A stretch of DNA of 64,000 nucleotides from Pseudonocardia terrae. GTDB lineage: Bacteria > Actinomycetota > Actinomycetes > Mycobacteriales > Pseudonocardiaceae. The DNA lies in NCBI RefSeq assembly GCF_021343995.1, contig NZ_JAJTTE010000018.1, positions 1-64,000 on the forward strand. Reading direction: 5' to 3'. Below are positions 1 to 8,034 of this stretch, piece by piece. Numbering within the stretch: position 1 is the first letter of the stretch; every line of letters starts with the position of its first letter. A program made the position numbers and the translations under genes. Below the pieces are notes generated by a model. It had not been told where the DNA came from. It saw only the letters and a program-made list of their open reading frames with translations, and did no database searches.

Positions 1-187
1 CCCCGCGCCGCTGCAGATCCGCGGTGGCCTCGACCATCGCCCGGTCCAGCGCCCGGCGGGCCTCTTCGAAGGCACGCAGCCCATCGAGGACCTCGTCGGC
101 CGCGGCGGTGGGTCCGGCGGCGTCGACCAGCTGCGCGATGGCCTGCTGGAGGCGTTCGCGCGCGGTGCCGACCGGACCTGCGTCCAT
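1..187 (-). CDS. N-terminal fragment of a DUF222/13E12-repeat (HNH endonuclease-type) protein
   Basis: Reading frame open from the ATG at 187 to the window edge, 62 codons. The helical N-terminus (MDAGPVGTARERLQQAIAQL, then residues ending ALDRAMVEATADLQRRG) resembles the start of DUF222 proteins, which usually carry a C-terminal HNH nuclease domain; that part lies outside the window. The family call is inferred from the N-terminus and strengthened by a perfect actinobacterial LexA box just upstream, since 13E12-repeat genes are known SOS targets in mycobacteria. A TACGAT -10 box six bases before the ATG suggests a leaderless mRNA. It could instead be an unrelated helical protein. Confidence 0.5.
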   Translation of the reverse strand, partial: MDAGPVGTARERLQQAIAQLVDAAGPTAAADEVLDGLRAFEEARRALDRAMVEATADLQRRG

Positions 188-193
188 GCCCTG

Positions 194-216
194 ATCGTAG
201 TCGAACACCAGTTCGA
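194..216 (-). promoter_or_regulatory. LexA (SOS) box and leaderless promoter of the DUF222 gene
   Basis: TCGAAC-ACCA-GTTCGA at 201-216 matches the actinobacterial SOS consensus TCGAAC-N4-GTTCGA perfectly. It abuts the -10 hexamer TACGAT (194-199, minus strand), which is six bases from the ATG at 187. LexA bound here would cover the promoter between -10 and -35. Confidence 0.8.
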
Positions 217-450
217 AGGAAGGTCGATCGACGCAGGTCAGCGACCGTCAGCCGCTCCGTCGGCGTCCCATCACAGTGCCCACTCCAAGGCCTGTGACCG
301 TTCATCGCACTTCACTCACCGCTCCCCACGAACGTGCCCGTCCCACCTGGATGGCCGAGTGTGATCGAGGGTGTGCGTCCCCCCGCACGGCTCCGGCCCG
401 TCCCTCTGGCGCGCCGCGTCGCCCAGGACGTGGCACACCCTCGATCTCAT

Positions 451-456
451 TAGGCT
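451..456 (+). promoter_or_regulatory. Leaderless -10 box of the NYN gene
   Basis: TAGGCT lies seven bases before the GTG at 464, and no Shine-Dalgarno sequence is present. This arrangement supports the GTG over the upstream in-frame ATG at 371. Confidence 0.5.
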
Positions 457-463
457 CCGCCCG

Positions 464-1525
464 GTGGAGAACGACGACGAGCGGATCGCGCTGTTCCTCG
501 ACTACGAGAACCTCGCGATCGGCGCGCGGGACGGGCTGGGCGTGGCGCCCTTCGACCTGGGCCCGGTGGCGGACGCGCTGGCGGAGCGCGGTCGGGTCGT
601 GGCCCGCCGGGCGTACGCGGACTGGTCGGCCTTCGACGAGGACCGCAGGCTGCTCGCCCGGCAGCAGGTGGAGCTGATCGAGATCCCGCAGCGGCTCGGG
701 GTGACCCGCAAGAACGCCGCGGACATCAAGCTCGCCGTCGACGCGATCGAGCTGGCCTACGAGCGCGGCTTCATCACCACGTTCGCCATCGGCACCGGCG
801 ACTCCGACTTCACCCCGCTCGTCCACAAGCTCCGCGAGATGGACAAGCGCGTGATCGGGATCGGCGTGGAGTCGTCGACGTCGCGGCTGCTGCCGCCCGC
901 CTGCGACGAGTTCCTGTTCTACGACCGGCTCCCCGGCGTCGAACCCAAGCCGGCGCCGCGCCGGTCGAGCCGCCGGGCCGTCGTCGTCGAGCCCGATCCC
1001 GCGCCGGCACCCGAGCCGGAACCGGAGGAGGCGGCGCCCGCCGAGGACGACGAGCGCGACGACGTCGGCAAGCTCGTGGCCAGCACCCTCGCCGGCCTGC
1101 AGCGGCACACCGACGGACCGGTCCTCGCCTCGCGGCTCAAGCGGGCGATCCTCCGCAAGGACCCCACGTTCGACGAGGCGGACTGGGGCTACCGCGGCTT
1201 CGGCGAGTTGCTCCGCCACCTCCAGGAGGAGAGGACGGTCGAGCTCGGCGAGGGGTCCGCCCAGGGCGACCCGACGGTGACCTTCCCGGAACCCCGCCCC
1301 GACGACGACGCGTTCGGCCTGCTCGTCGAGGTCGTCCGCGAGCTGGGCCGGCCGCAGCTCTCCGGGCTGAAGAACCAGCTACGCAAGCGGCGGCCGGACT
1401 TCAGCGAGAAGCGCTACGGCTTCAACGGCTTCCTGACCTTCGTCCGCGCCGCCCGCGCCCGCGGCCTCGTCGAGATGGAGCGCGACGACGACCTGGGCGA
1501 CTACGTCCTCTCGGTGCCTCGGTAG
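464..1525 (+). CDS. NYN-domain nuclease-like protein with two OST-HTH/LOTUS domains
   Basis: 353 aa from the GTG at 464. Residues 8-155 form a NYN (PIN-like, LabA/DUF88-type) domain: FLDYEN with D13 and N16, D87/D93 in the ADIKLAVDA segment, and GTGDSDF with D113/D115, all expected metal-binding positions of a putative RNase. A Pro/Glu/Asp-rich linker (about 160-200) leads to two LOTUS/OST-HTH repeats (about 201-275 and 283-353), each with the signature of a basic helix followed by YGF/YRGF-type aromatic residues. The family is thought to act in RNA binding and turnover; the substrate is unknown. An ATG at 371 would add 31 residues of poor coding quality. Its stop is one base from the stop of the convergent lipoprotein gene. 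Confidence 0.85.
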   Translation: MENDDERIALFLDYENLAIGARDGLGVAPFDLGPVADALAERGRVVARRAYADWSAFDEDRRLLARQQVELIEIPQRLGVTRKNAADIKLAVDAIELAYERGFITTFAIGTGDSDFTPLVHKLREMDKRVIGIGVESSTSRLLPPACDEFLFYDRLPGVEPKPAPRRSSRRAVVVEPDPAPAPEPEPEEAAPAEDDERDDVGKLVASTLAGLQRHTDGPVLASRLKRAILRKDPTFDEADWGYRGFGELLRHLQEERTVELGEGSAQGDPTVTFPEPRPDDDAFGLLVEVVRELGRPQLSGLKNQLRKRRPDFSEKRYGFNGFLTFVRAARARGLVEMERDDDLGDYVLSVPR

Positions 1526-1526
1526 A

Positions 1527-2096
1527 TCAGGTGGCGGCCTTGGAGCCGTCGGGCGCCACGGCGAACCACGTGCCGCCGGTGCCCTGCCCCGCGGTGGTGG
1601 TGAGGCTGCCGTCGTCGCCGGCGTAGCGGTACAGCGGCCAGCCGGCGAGGGTGACCTGCTTGCTGCCGTCCTCCCGTGTGACCGTGCCGACCTTGGTCGA
1701 GTCGACGCCCATCAGTTCGGGCTGCTGCCCGTCGGGGAGCAGGACCGGCGGCCACTCGGCGGCGCAGTCCTCGGTGCAGGTCGTCGCCGACGGGGAGGCG
1801 GAGTCGCCGTCGAAGCGGTGCATCACGTGCCCCGCCGCGTCGGTGACGACCGTGCCGAGCGGCCCGCTCTGCACGGCCCACAGCTCGACGCCGCCGTCGC
1901 CGTGGTGCATGCCCGCCATGTCACCGCTCATGCCCTGCATGCCCTGCATGGACGACACGTCGTGGCCCTGCATCGGCATCTGCTGGCTCTGCGCCTGGGG
2001 GGCGGTCGGCTCGTCCTGCGCCCCGGAACCGCAGGCGCTCAGGGCGAGGGTCCCGGCGGCGGCCAAGCCGACCAGGATCAGGTGCGTGCGGCCCAT
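1527..2096 (-). CDS. Secreted lipoprotein with COG4315 (Lipoprotein_15) repeats and Met/His-rich linker
   Basis: 189 aa from the ATG at 2096, chosen for its GAGAGGAG Shine-Dalgarno. An N-terminal hydrophobic helix ends in a lipobox (LSAC), so the mature protein should be anchored on the outer face of the membrane. A Met/Gln/His-rich linker follows (MQGMQGMSGDMAGMHH), then two beta-type repeats with the Y-x4-D-like signature of the family (HRFDGD; LYRYAGDDG) and a conserved Cys pair in TTCTEDCAAEWPP. COG4315 proteins are poorly characterised. The linker resembles copper-binding Met motifs, so a role in periplasmic metal handling is possible but is inference. Confidence 0.85.
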   Translation of the reverse strand: MGRTHLILVGLAAAGTLALSACGSGAQDEPTAPQAQSQQMPMQGHDVSSMQGMQGMSGDMAGMHHGDGGVELWAVQSGPLGTVVTDAAGHVMHRFDGDSASPSATTCTEDCAAEWPPVLLPDGQQPELMGVDSTKVGTVTREDGSKQVTLAGWPLYRYAGDDGSLTTTAGQGTGGTWFAVAPDGSKAAT

Positions 2097-2311
2097 CGGG
2101 GCTCCTCTCGTCTCGGCGGAGACGGTAGGGCCCGGCACGACGGAGGACGCGCGACCTGAAGGGGAGGTTGCCTCCCTGCCGCCGATCCGCGCCCACGGCG
2201 AGGCGAGCGGGCGCGGGTTGCTCCGCGGGGAGCAGCTGGCTCAGCCGGACGAGGGGGTCCCGTTCTCAGGTTCGTCGACGAGCGGGCGAGCGGCCGTGCG
2301 ACGATCCGCCC

Positions 2312-3730
2312 GTGGAGGACGACGGGCTCGCGGACGCGCTGCACCGCGCCGCCGACGCCGCGGCGGCCTTCCGCGCCTCGCTCCCCGCGCGGCCGGTGGC
2401 CGCGTCCGCCGGACCGGAGGAGCTCGACGAGGCCTTCGGCGGGCCGCTCCCGCGCACCGGAACCGCCCCGGGCGCGGTGGTCGACGCCCTGGTCGCCGCG
2501 GCGGGCCCGGGCCTGACGGCCAGCGCAGGCCCGCGCTACTTCGGCTTCGTCGTCGGCGGGGCGCTGCCGGCGGCGACCGCGGCCGAGGTGTTGACCGCGG
2601 GCTGGGACCAGTGCGCCTTCACCACCGCCCTGTCCCCGGCGGCCGCCGCGGCGGAGCGGGCGGCCGGTCGCTGGGTGCTGGAACTGCTGGGTCTGCCGCC
2701 CACCGCGTCGGTCGGCTTCGTCACCGGAGGGCAGGCGGCGAACACCGTCGGCCTGGCCGCGGCCCGGCACCACGTGCTCGCTGCCGCGGGATGGGACGTC
2801 GAGGCCGACGGGCTGGCCGGGGCTCCCCGCGTCCGGCTCGTCGCGAGCGCGGAACGGCATGCGACGATCGACCGCGCGGCGCGGCTGCTCGGCCTCGGCC
2901 GCAGCGCCGTCGTGCCGGTGGCGGCCCGCCCGGACGGGGCGATCGACGTCGCCGACCTCGGCCGGGTCCTCGCCGGGGTGCGGGGCGAACCGGTCGTCGT
3001 CTGCCTGCAGGCCGGCAACGTCAACACCGGTGCCTGCGACGACCTGCGCGTCGCCGCCGGTCTCGCCCGCGAGCACGGAGCGTGGGTGCACGTCGACGGC
3101 GCGTTCGGGCTGTGGGCCGCCGCCGATCCCGGTCTCGCCCACCTCGTCGACGGCCGCGAGCTCGCCGACTCGTGGGCCGTCGACGGACACAAGTGGCTCA
3201 ACGTCCCCTACGACTCCGGCTTCGCGATCTGCGCCCACCCCGCGGTGCACGCCGCGGCCCTGAGCTACACGGCGAGCTACCTGACCGGCTCGGGCGCGGC
3301 GGTGCCCGAGCTCGGCGACCTGACGCCGGAGTCCTCGCGCCGCGCCCGCGGGTTCGCGGTGTGGGCCGCGCTGCGGGAGCTGGGCGCCGACGGCGTCGCC
3401 GAGCTGGTCGGGCGCTGCTGCCGGCTGGCGCGCCGGTTCGCCGACCGGCTCGCCGAGGGCGGCGCGGAGAACGGCGCGGAGAACGGTGCGGAGATCGGGG
3501 TGGAGATCCCGGCGCCGGTCGTCCTCAACCAGGTCCTGGCCGGGTTCGGCGACGACGACCGCACGGACCGGGTGATCGAGGGCGTGCAGCGCGAGGGCAC
3601 GTGCTGGATGGGGGGCACGACCTGGCGCGGTCGCCGGTACATGCGGATCGCGGTCAGCAACGCGACCACCACCGAGGCCGACGTCGACGCGTCGGCCGCG
3701 GCGGTGCTGCGGGTCGCGCGGCGTGTCTAG
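2312..3730 (+). CDS. PLP-dependent decarboxylase/lyase (group II decarboxylase fold)
   Basis: 472 aa from the GTG at 2312; upstream in-frame codons have no coding character. The fold-type I PLP lysine is K294 in [23 protein letters not shown] supplies the phosphate-binding loop, and the HVDGAFGLW segment carries the Asp that pairs with the pyridine nitrogen. It resembles the aromatic-amino-acid/glutamate decarboxylase superfamily; the substrate cannot be read from the sequence. Near residue 390 a short duplicated stretch ([17 protein letters not shown]) derives from a 12-bp tandem repeat and is probably a surface loop. Its TAG stop overlaps the stop of the convergent SDR gene in a CTAG tetranucleotide. 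Confidence 0.8.
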   Translation: MEDDGLADALHRAADAAAAFRASLPARPVAASAGPEELDEAFGGPLPRTGTAPGAVVDALVAAAGPGLTASAGPRYFGFVVGGALPAATAAEVLTAGWDQCAFTTALSPAAAAAERAAGRWVLELLGLPPTASVGFVTGGQAANTVGLAAARHHVLAAAGWDVEADGLAGAPRVRLVASAERHATIDRAARLLGLGRSAVVPVAARPDGAIDVADLGRVLAGVRGEPVVVCLQAGNVNTGACDDLRVAAGLAREHGAWVHVDGAFGLWAAADPGLAHLVDGRELADSWAVDGHKWLNVPYDSGFAICAHPAVHAAALSYTASYLTGSGAAVPELGDLTPESSRRARGFAVWAALRELGADGVAELVGRCCRLARRFADRLAEGGAENGAENGAEIGVEIPAPVVLNQVLAGFGDDDRTDRVIEGVQREGTCWMGGTTWRGRRYMRIAVSNATTTEADVDASAAAVLRVARRV

Positions 3731-4506
3731 GCGTTCCGGATCGTCAGCCCGCCGTCGACGACGATCGTCGCCCCGGTGATGAACGACGACGCGGGCATGA
3801 GCAGCGAGACCGTGACGTGCGCGACCTCCTCCGGGTCGCCGTAGCGGCGCAGCGCGGTGCGGCGGAGGGCGAAGATCTCCTTGTCGGAGTCCGGGATCCG
3901 CGCGGTCATGTTCGTGCGGATCGGGCCCGGGCACACGCAGTTCACCGTCACGCCGGTCTTGCCGTACTCCACCGCGAGCGAGCGGGTCAGGCCGATCACG
4001 CCGTGCTTCGAGCTGGTGTACGGGGCGATCTGGGCGGTCGCGCCCAGCCCCTCGGTGGAGGCGATGTTGACGATGCGGCCGTCGCCGTTGCGGACCAGGT
4101 CGGGCAGCGCGGCCCGGGCGAACAGGGTCTGCGCGGTGAGGTTCACGGCGAGGGTGGTCGCCCAGGCCTCGGCGAACCCCTCGTCGTCGAACGGCAGGTG
4201 GATGCTGACACCGGCGTTGTTGACCAGCCCGTCGAGCGGGCCGAGCGCCTCGCGGACCTCGGCGACGGCGGCGGCCGGTGCGGCGGGGTCGGACACGTCG
4301 GCGACGACCGGGTGCACGGTGGCCCCGACGCCGCGGATCTCGTCGGCCACGGCCTTGAGTCCTTCGGCGTCGCGGTCGACGATCCCGACCTTCGCGCCCT
4401 CGTCGGCGAGCAGGTGGGCGGTCGCCCGCCCCATCCCGCTCGCGGCGCCGGTGACGAGGACGACCCGGTCGGCGACCGACCGGCTGAGCTTCGTGAGACG
4501 CGGCAT
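3727..4506 (-). CDS. Short-chain dehydrogenase/reductase
   Basis: 259 aa, a classical SDR. The Rossmann motif is TGAASGMG (about residue 20), with NNAG, then a catalytic Ser in NIAST and Y-T-S-S-K, followed by the PGPIRT segment typical of NAD(P)H-dependent SDRs. The acidic residue after beta-2 (IVDRD) favours NAD over NADP. It diverges from the MarR gene across an 80-bp spacer, so MarR may control it. The substrate is unknown. Confidence 0.9.
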   Translation of the reverse strand: MPRLTKLSRSVADRVVLVTGAASGMGRATAHLLADEGAKVGIVDRDAEGLKAVADEIRGVGATVHPVVADVSDPAAPAAAVAEVREALGPLDGLVNNAGVSIHLPFDDEGFAEAWATTLAVNLTAQTLFARAALPDLVRNGDGRIVNIASTEGLGATAQIAPYTSSKHGVIGLTRSLAVEYGKTGVTVNCVCPGPIRTNMTARIPDSDKEIFALRRTALRRYGDPEEVAHVTVSLLMPASSFITGATIVVDGGLTIRNA

Positions 4507-4574
4507 GGATCAGGACTACCAGGAATCGGCGCGGAACTGAACGCTCGCTCAGGAGTACGGCGATACGACTTGGG

Positions 4575-4594
4575 TATGCATAACTCATGCATGA
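4575..4594. promoter_or_regulatory. Probable MarR operator overlapping the MarR start codon
   Basis: Two adjoining perfect palindromes, TATGCATA (4575-4582) and TCATGCATGA (4585-4594), give two ATGCAT cores. They lie in the SDR/MarR divergent spacer and cover the MarR ATG at 4587, which fits autoregulation. Confidence 0.5.
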
Positions 4595-5105
4595 ATCGCG
4601 CCTCGGCAATCTGCTCGGCGCCGCCGCCCTGGCCCTGTCCGACCTGATGCTGGCCCGGGTGCGGGAGCTGGCCGGGGTGAGCGTGAGCGGCGCCGCAGCA
4701 CTGGTCGTGCTCGCCCACGAACCGGGGCTGAGCGTGACGGAGCTCGGCCGGCGGGTGGGGCTCTCGCAGCCGGCGACCGCGCGGATGGTGATGTCGCTGG
4801 AGGCGGCGGACCTGGCGCGGCGCGGGCCCGGCGAGGGCCGGACGGTCCCGGTCGCGCTCACGGCGGCGGGCGAACGGACGGTCCGGGAGGTCCTCACCGG
4901 CCGCGCGGCGGGTACGGAGCAGATCCTGGCCGGCCTCGGCGAGGACGACCGCCGGATCCTGACCCGCCTCCTCGAAGGGCTCCTCGTGCAGCTCTACGGC
5001 GAGGTCGGCAGCGCGGATGTGCTCTGCCGGCTCTGCGACCGGGCCCGGTGCACGGACGGCGCGGTCTGCCCCGTCGGACAGGCCGAACGGGACCGGGGGC
5101 GGTGA
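4587..5105 (+). CDS. MarR-family transcriptional regulator with Cys-rich tail
   Basis: 172 aa. The central winged helix reads LSVTELGRRVGLSQPATARM followed by the wing residues DLARRGPGEGRT, typical of MarR. The C-terminus is unusual: C-x2-C-x5-C-x5-C (CRLCDRARCTDGAVCP), a cluster that could bind metal or sense oxidation (inference). The stop is three bases before the start of the DMT transporter gene, so the two are almost certainly co-transcribed. Confidence 0.88.
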   Translation: MHESRLGNLLGAAALALSDLMLARVRELAGVSVSGAAALVVLAHEPGLSVTELGRRVGLSQPATARMVMSLEAADLARRGPGEGRTVPVALTAAGERTVREVLTGRAAGTEQILAGLGEDDRRILTRLLEGLLVQLYGEVGSADVLCRLCDRARCTDGAVCPVGQAERDRGR

Positions 5106-5108
5106 CCG

Positions 5109-5978
5109 GTGGGCGCCGCACTCGCCCTGGTCTCGGCGCTGAGCTACGGGCTGTCCGACGTCGTCGGAGGGATCGTCGCCCGGCGGATGCGGGCCGTGCA
5201 CGTGGCCTTCCTGGGTCAGCTCGGCGGGCTGCTGGCCATGGCGGTCGCCGCTCCGCTGCTGACGCCGGCGCGGCCGGCGATGCCCGACCTCCTGTGGGGT
5301 GGGCTCTCCGGCCTCGGGACCGGGCTCGGGATGGCGTTCCTGTTCCGCGGCATGGGCCGGGGCGCGATGTCGGTCGTGGTCCCGGTGAGCGCCGTCGGCG
5401 GCGTGGCCCTCCCCGTGCTGGTCGGCGTGACGCTGCTCGGCGAGCGGCCGGGCTGGCCGACCTGGGTCGGGGTGGGGCTGGCCCTGCCCGCGCTCTGGCT
5501 GGTCTCCCGGCCCTCGAGCAGGCCGACGGACGTCGGCCCGACGCCCGGCTCCGTGGCGGACGGGCTGGTCGCCGGGGTCGGGATCGCGGTCCAGTACCTC
5601 GCGCTCGCCCGGTCCGCCTCTGCCGCCGGGCTCTGGCCGGTACTGGCGGGCCGGGTCGTCGCGCTCGTCGCCGTCGGGGTCCTGGCCTGCACGCTGATGC
5701 GCGGCCTGCCCGGCCGGACCGCCGACGGCGAGCGACGGGCCGGGGCCCGGGAGCTGGCCGCGGCCGGCGGGTCCGGCGTGCTCGCCGCCGTGGCGCTGAC
5801 CGCCTACCTGGTGGCGGCGCAGAGCGGGTTCGTGACGGTCGCGGTGGTGCTGTCCTCGCTCTACCCTCTCGTCCCGGTGGCGATCGGGGTCGCCGTCCTC
5901 GGCGAGCGCCTCTCCCGCGGGCAGGTGCTCGGCCTGTTCGCGGCGACCGCCGCCGCCCTGCTGATCGCGCTGTCCTGA
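5109..5978 (+). CDS. EamA/DMT-superfamily transporter
   Basis: 289 aa from a GTG. It has about ten hydrophobic helices in two EamA halves (about 1-135 and 150-289), each ending with the G-E-R/E-R-L signature (LGERPGW; LGERLSRGQ) of drug/metabolite transporters. It is an inner-membrane permease, probably an exporter, whose substrate is unknown. It is coupled to the preceding MarR gene, suggesting that the MarR ligand is the exported compound or a related stress signal. Confidence 0.88.
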   Translation: MGAALALVSALSYGLSDVVGGIVARRMRAVHVAFLGQLGGLLAMAVAAPLLTPARPAMPDLLWGGLSGLGTGLGMAFLFRGMGRGAMSVVVPVSAVGGVALPVLVGVTLLGERPGWPTWVGVGLALPALWLVSRPSSRPTDVGPTPGSVADGLVAGVGIAVQYLALARSASAAGLWPVLAGRVVALVAVGVLACTLMRGLPGRTADGERRAGARELAAAGGSGVLAAVALTAYLVAAQSGFVTVAVVLSSLYPLVPVAIGVAVLGERLSRGQVLGLFAATAAALLIALS

Positions 5979-5987
5979 TCGCGCCGG

Positions 5988-6407
5988 TCAGGGCAGGAAC
6001 AGGCGCACGACCTGCTGCTCGACGGCGGCGCCGGTGGACAGGTCGGCGATGAAGCTGGAGACGATCGTGCCGGTCGCACCGGCGTAGCGACCCCGGCCCG
6101 CGACCCGCCACGCGACCGTGCCCTGCATGACCGGCTCGCCCTCGGCCGAGGGCTCCATCGACCCCTGCCCGATGGTCGTGAGGTCCAGGGTGCCGTCGCC
6201 GAGGTTCATCGTCCCCACCTCGTCGAACGTGGTCTGCCCGGTGAGCTGCACCCGGGTCTCGTAGCTGGCGAGGTCGGGTGCGTCGCCGGGGTCGCCGTCG
6301 AGCACGGTCACCCGGCCGCTGCCGGACTTCACCGCGAGGACGGGCGGCTCGCCCTCCGGGGGCGCGGCCTGGGGTTCGAACGACAGGAGCAGGGTCAGGC
6401 GGCGCAC
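5988..6407 (-). CDS. Hypothetical protein, probable small beta-barrel (AOC-barrel/DUF3224-like)
   Basis: 139 aa from the GTG at 6407, preceded by a good GAGGAGG ribosome site. It has no signal peptide or membrane helix. The pattern of short beta strands and the segment AGRGRYAGATGTIVSSF recall allene-oxide-cyclase-barrel/DUF3224 proteins, but the similarity is weak and no function follows. It lies downstream of the VOC and TSUP genes on the same strand. Confidence 0.65.
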   Translation of the reverse strand: MRRLTLLLSFEPQAAPPEGEPPVLAVKSGSGRVTVLDGDPGDAPDLASYETRVQLTGQTTFDEVGTMNLGDGTLDLTTIGQGSMEPSAEGEPVMQGTVAWRVAGRGRYAGATGTIVSSFIADLSTGAAVEQQVVRLFLP

Positions 6408-6460
6408 GGCGACCTCCTCGCCTCGGTGTGCGGGGAGGCTCGACCCGATCTCGGGAACCG

Positions 6461-6826
6461 TTAGGCGGGCGGGACGGGTTGGGTGAGGTTGACCGTGTTG
6501 CCGTCCGGGTCCTGGATGTGCGCCACCCGCTGGCCCCACGGCATGTCGTTCGGCGGACCGAGCACGGTGCCGCCCAGCGCCTCGACCCGCTCGAGGCGGG
6601 CGCGCACGTCGTCGACGTCGATGCTGAGCAGGACGGGGCCCGGTCCGGTGGGCGCCTTCTCGTCGTTGACCAGGCCGAACTCGGCGGCGCCTGCGCGCAG
6701 CCCGACGAAGAACGGCGCGCCGTCCGCCGGGTACCGCTGGGTCTCCTCGGCGTCGAGCAGGCCGCGGTAGAAGGCGAGCATCCCGGGAAGGTCGCTGGTC
6801 AGGAGGATCGGCTGGATCGTCGTCAC
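6461..6826 (-). CDS. VOC-family (glyoxalase/bleomycin-resistance) protein
   Basis: 121 aa with two beta-alpha-beta-beta-beta modules. The first is LLTSDLPGMLAFYRGLLDAE. The second is DDVRARLERVEALGG followed by HIQDPDGNTVNL, the DPDGN hallmark of the family. It may bind a small hydrophobic ligand or catalyse a glyoxalase- or dioxygenase-type reaction; the substrate is unknown. The start is a GTG with no clear Shine-Dalgarno. Confidence 0.85.
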   Translation of the reverse strand: MTTIQPILLTSDLPGMLAFYRGLLDAEETQRYPADGAPFFVGLRAGAAEFGLVNDEKAPTGPGPVLLSIDVDDVRARLERVEALGGTVLGPPNDMPWGQRVAHIQDPDGNTVNLTQPVPPA

Positions 6827-6863
6827 GCCAGGAGGGACCGCTCCGGCGCGCGGAAGTCATCGC

Positions 6864-7637
6864 TCACGCCTGCACCCACAGGCTCACGGCCAGCCCGACG
6901 CCGGCGAGGGCGATGCCGATCCGCAGCGGCGTGGCCGGAACCCGCCGCACGATCGCGGGCCCGACGCGGGCCCCGAGGAGCAGACCCGCGGCCAGCACGC
7001 CGACGGCGGCCCAGTCGACGGGGGCGACGATCGCGAACACCACCGCCGCGACCAGGTTCGCCGCCCCGGTCGCGACGTTCTTGGCGGCGTTGGAGCGGGC
7101 GAGGCTCTGCGACCACGCCACCGACAACAGGGCCAGCATCATCACGCCGGCGGCGGCCCCGAAGTAGCCGCCGTAGAGCGCGACCCCGAACGCTGCGACC
7201 AGGGTGAGCGGGCCGAGCGGAGTGGCACCGCGCCCCGGCCGGGCGGACTCGGCGCGGCGCTGGGCCCACCTCCGCAGCCGCGGCGCCGCGACGAGCAGCG
7301 CCGAGGCCAGCAGGATCAGCCACGGCACGATCACCTCGAACGTGTCCGGCGGCGTGACCAGCAGCAGCGCGCTCCCGGCCGCCCCGCCGACGGCGGTGAG
7401 CAGGCACAGCCGCGCCAGCGTCCGGCCCTGCCCCGCGAGCTCGGGACGGGACCCGGCGACCGAGCCGACGGTCGTCCCGAGCATCGCGACGGTGTTGGTG
7501 ACGTTGGCGATCACCGGCGGCAACCCGACGGCGAGCAGTGCCGGATACGACACCAGTGAGGCCAGCCCGGCGACGGACCCGGTGAGGCCACCGCCGATCC
7601 CGGCGAGGAACAGGAAACCGAGCTGCCAGACGCTCAC
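6864..7637 (-). CDS. TSUP-family permease (sulfite exporter TauE/SafE type)
   Basis: 257 aa with about eight hydrophobic helices and the TSUP N-terminal signature GIGGGLTGSVAGLASLVSYP; a second such half (about residues 150-170) reads GALYGGYFGAAAGVMML-like on the coding strand. It is a membrane transporter for sulfur-containing or organic anions; the substrate is unassigned. The chosen GTG (7637) overlaps the stop of a 33-codon ORF by GTGA, implying coupling. Confidence 0.85.
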   Translation of the reverse strand: MSVWQLGFLFLAGIGGGLTGSVAGLASLVSYPALLAVGLPPVIANVTNTVAMLGTTVGSVAGSRPELAGQGRTLARLCLLTAVGGAAGSALLLVTPPDTFEVIVPWLILLASALLVAAPRLRRWAQRRAESARPGRGATPLGPLTLVAAFGVALYGGYFGAAAGVMMLALLSVAWSQSLARSNAAKNVATGAANLVAAVVFAIVAPVDWAAVGVLAAGLLLGARVGPAIVRRVPATPLRIGIALAGVGLAVSLWVQA

Positions 7638-7735
7638 GGGACGGGCGTGACCAGGGTGCCGTCGGCGAGGAACCGGTCGAGGTTCTCCAGGGTCGGTGAG
7701 GGCTTCATCCGGCCCATCGAGAGCACGCGCGTCAT
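7634..7735 (-). CDS. Putative 33-aa small protein coupled to the TSUP permease
   Basis: ATG at 7735, preceded by a strong GGAAGGGGA ribosome site. 32 of 33 sense codons end in G or C, as in real genes of this genome. The peptide (MTRVLSMGRMKPSPTLENLD and 13 further residues to TPVP) is not hydrophobic. Its TGA overlaps the permease GTG. I do not recognise it. It may be a leader peptide, a small partner protein, or the remnant of a larger gene lost together with the adjacent GntR. Confidence 0.5.
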   Translation of the reverse strand: MTRVLSMGRMKPSPTLENLDRFLADGTLVTPVP

Positions 7736-7801
7736 CGGTCCCCTTCCGTGAGCCTCCATCCTGCGGCAGGCACCCTGGAGCGCTCCACGGAATGTGAGCC
7801 G

Positions 7802-8017
7802 TCACCGGTTCGCGAAGGCCGCCCGGATCTGCGCCTGCTGGTCCAGCCGGATGCTGCCGGCCAGGCCGACGAGCGCGCGGTGGAAGTGCTGGTCGGCGCC
7901 GGCGACACGGACCAGCACCCGCTCGGCGACCAGCTGTGACAGGGCCTCACGCACCGTGTTCCGGGAGACCCCGAGCGCATGGGAGAGCGCCCGCTCGGGT
8001 AAACCGCCACCGGTCAT
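7802..8017 (-). pseudogene. Decayed GntR/FCD-family regulator remnant
   Basis: The frame encodes only the recognition part of a GntR winged helix ([20 protein letters not shown] then [13 protein letters not shown]), fused directly to a short FCD-domain piece ([18 protein letters not shown]), then stops. A functional FadR-type GntR has about 220 aa. Here the first ~30 residues of the DNA-binding domain, the linker with half of the FCD domain, and the C-terminus are missing. It faces the 5-oxoproline operon 17 bp away, the classic position for its regulator, so the operon has probably lost local control. Confidence 0.7.
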
Positions 8018-8034
8018 GTCCGGCGGGAGGGCAC

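Noticed and set aside
464-1525. NYN/LOTUS protein as part of a phage-defence island
   Set aside because: Its neighbours are metabolic or envelope genes and no other defence gene, toxin or mobile element is near.
1651-4647. A 998-codon open frame on the plus strand across several genes
   Set aside because: It runs antisense to the lipoprotein and SDR genes and out of frame with the PLP decarboxylase. The product is Arg/Gly-rich with no domain: a high-GC shadow.
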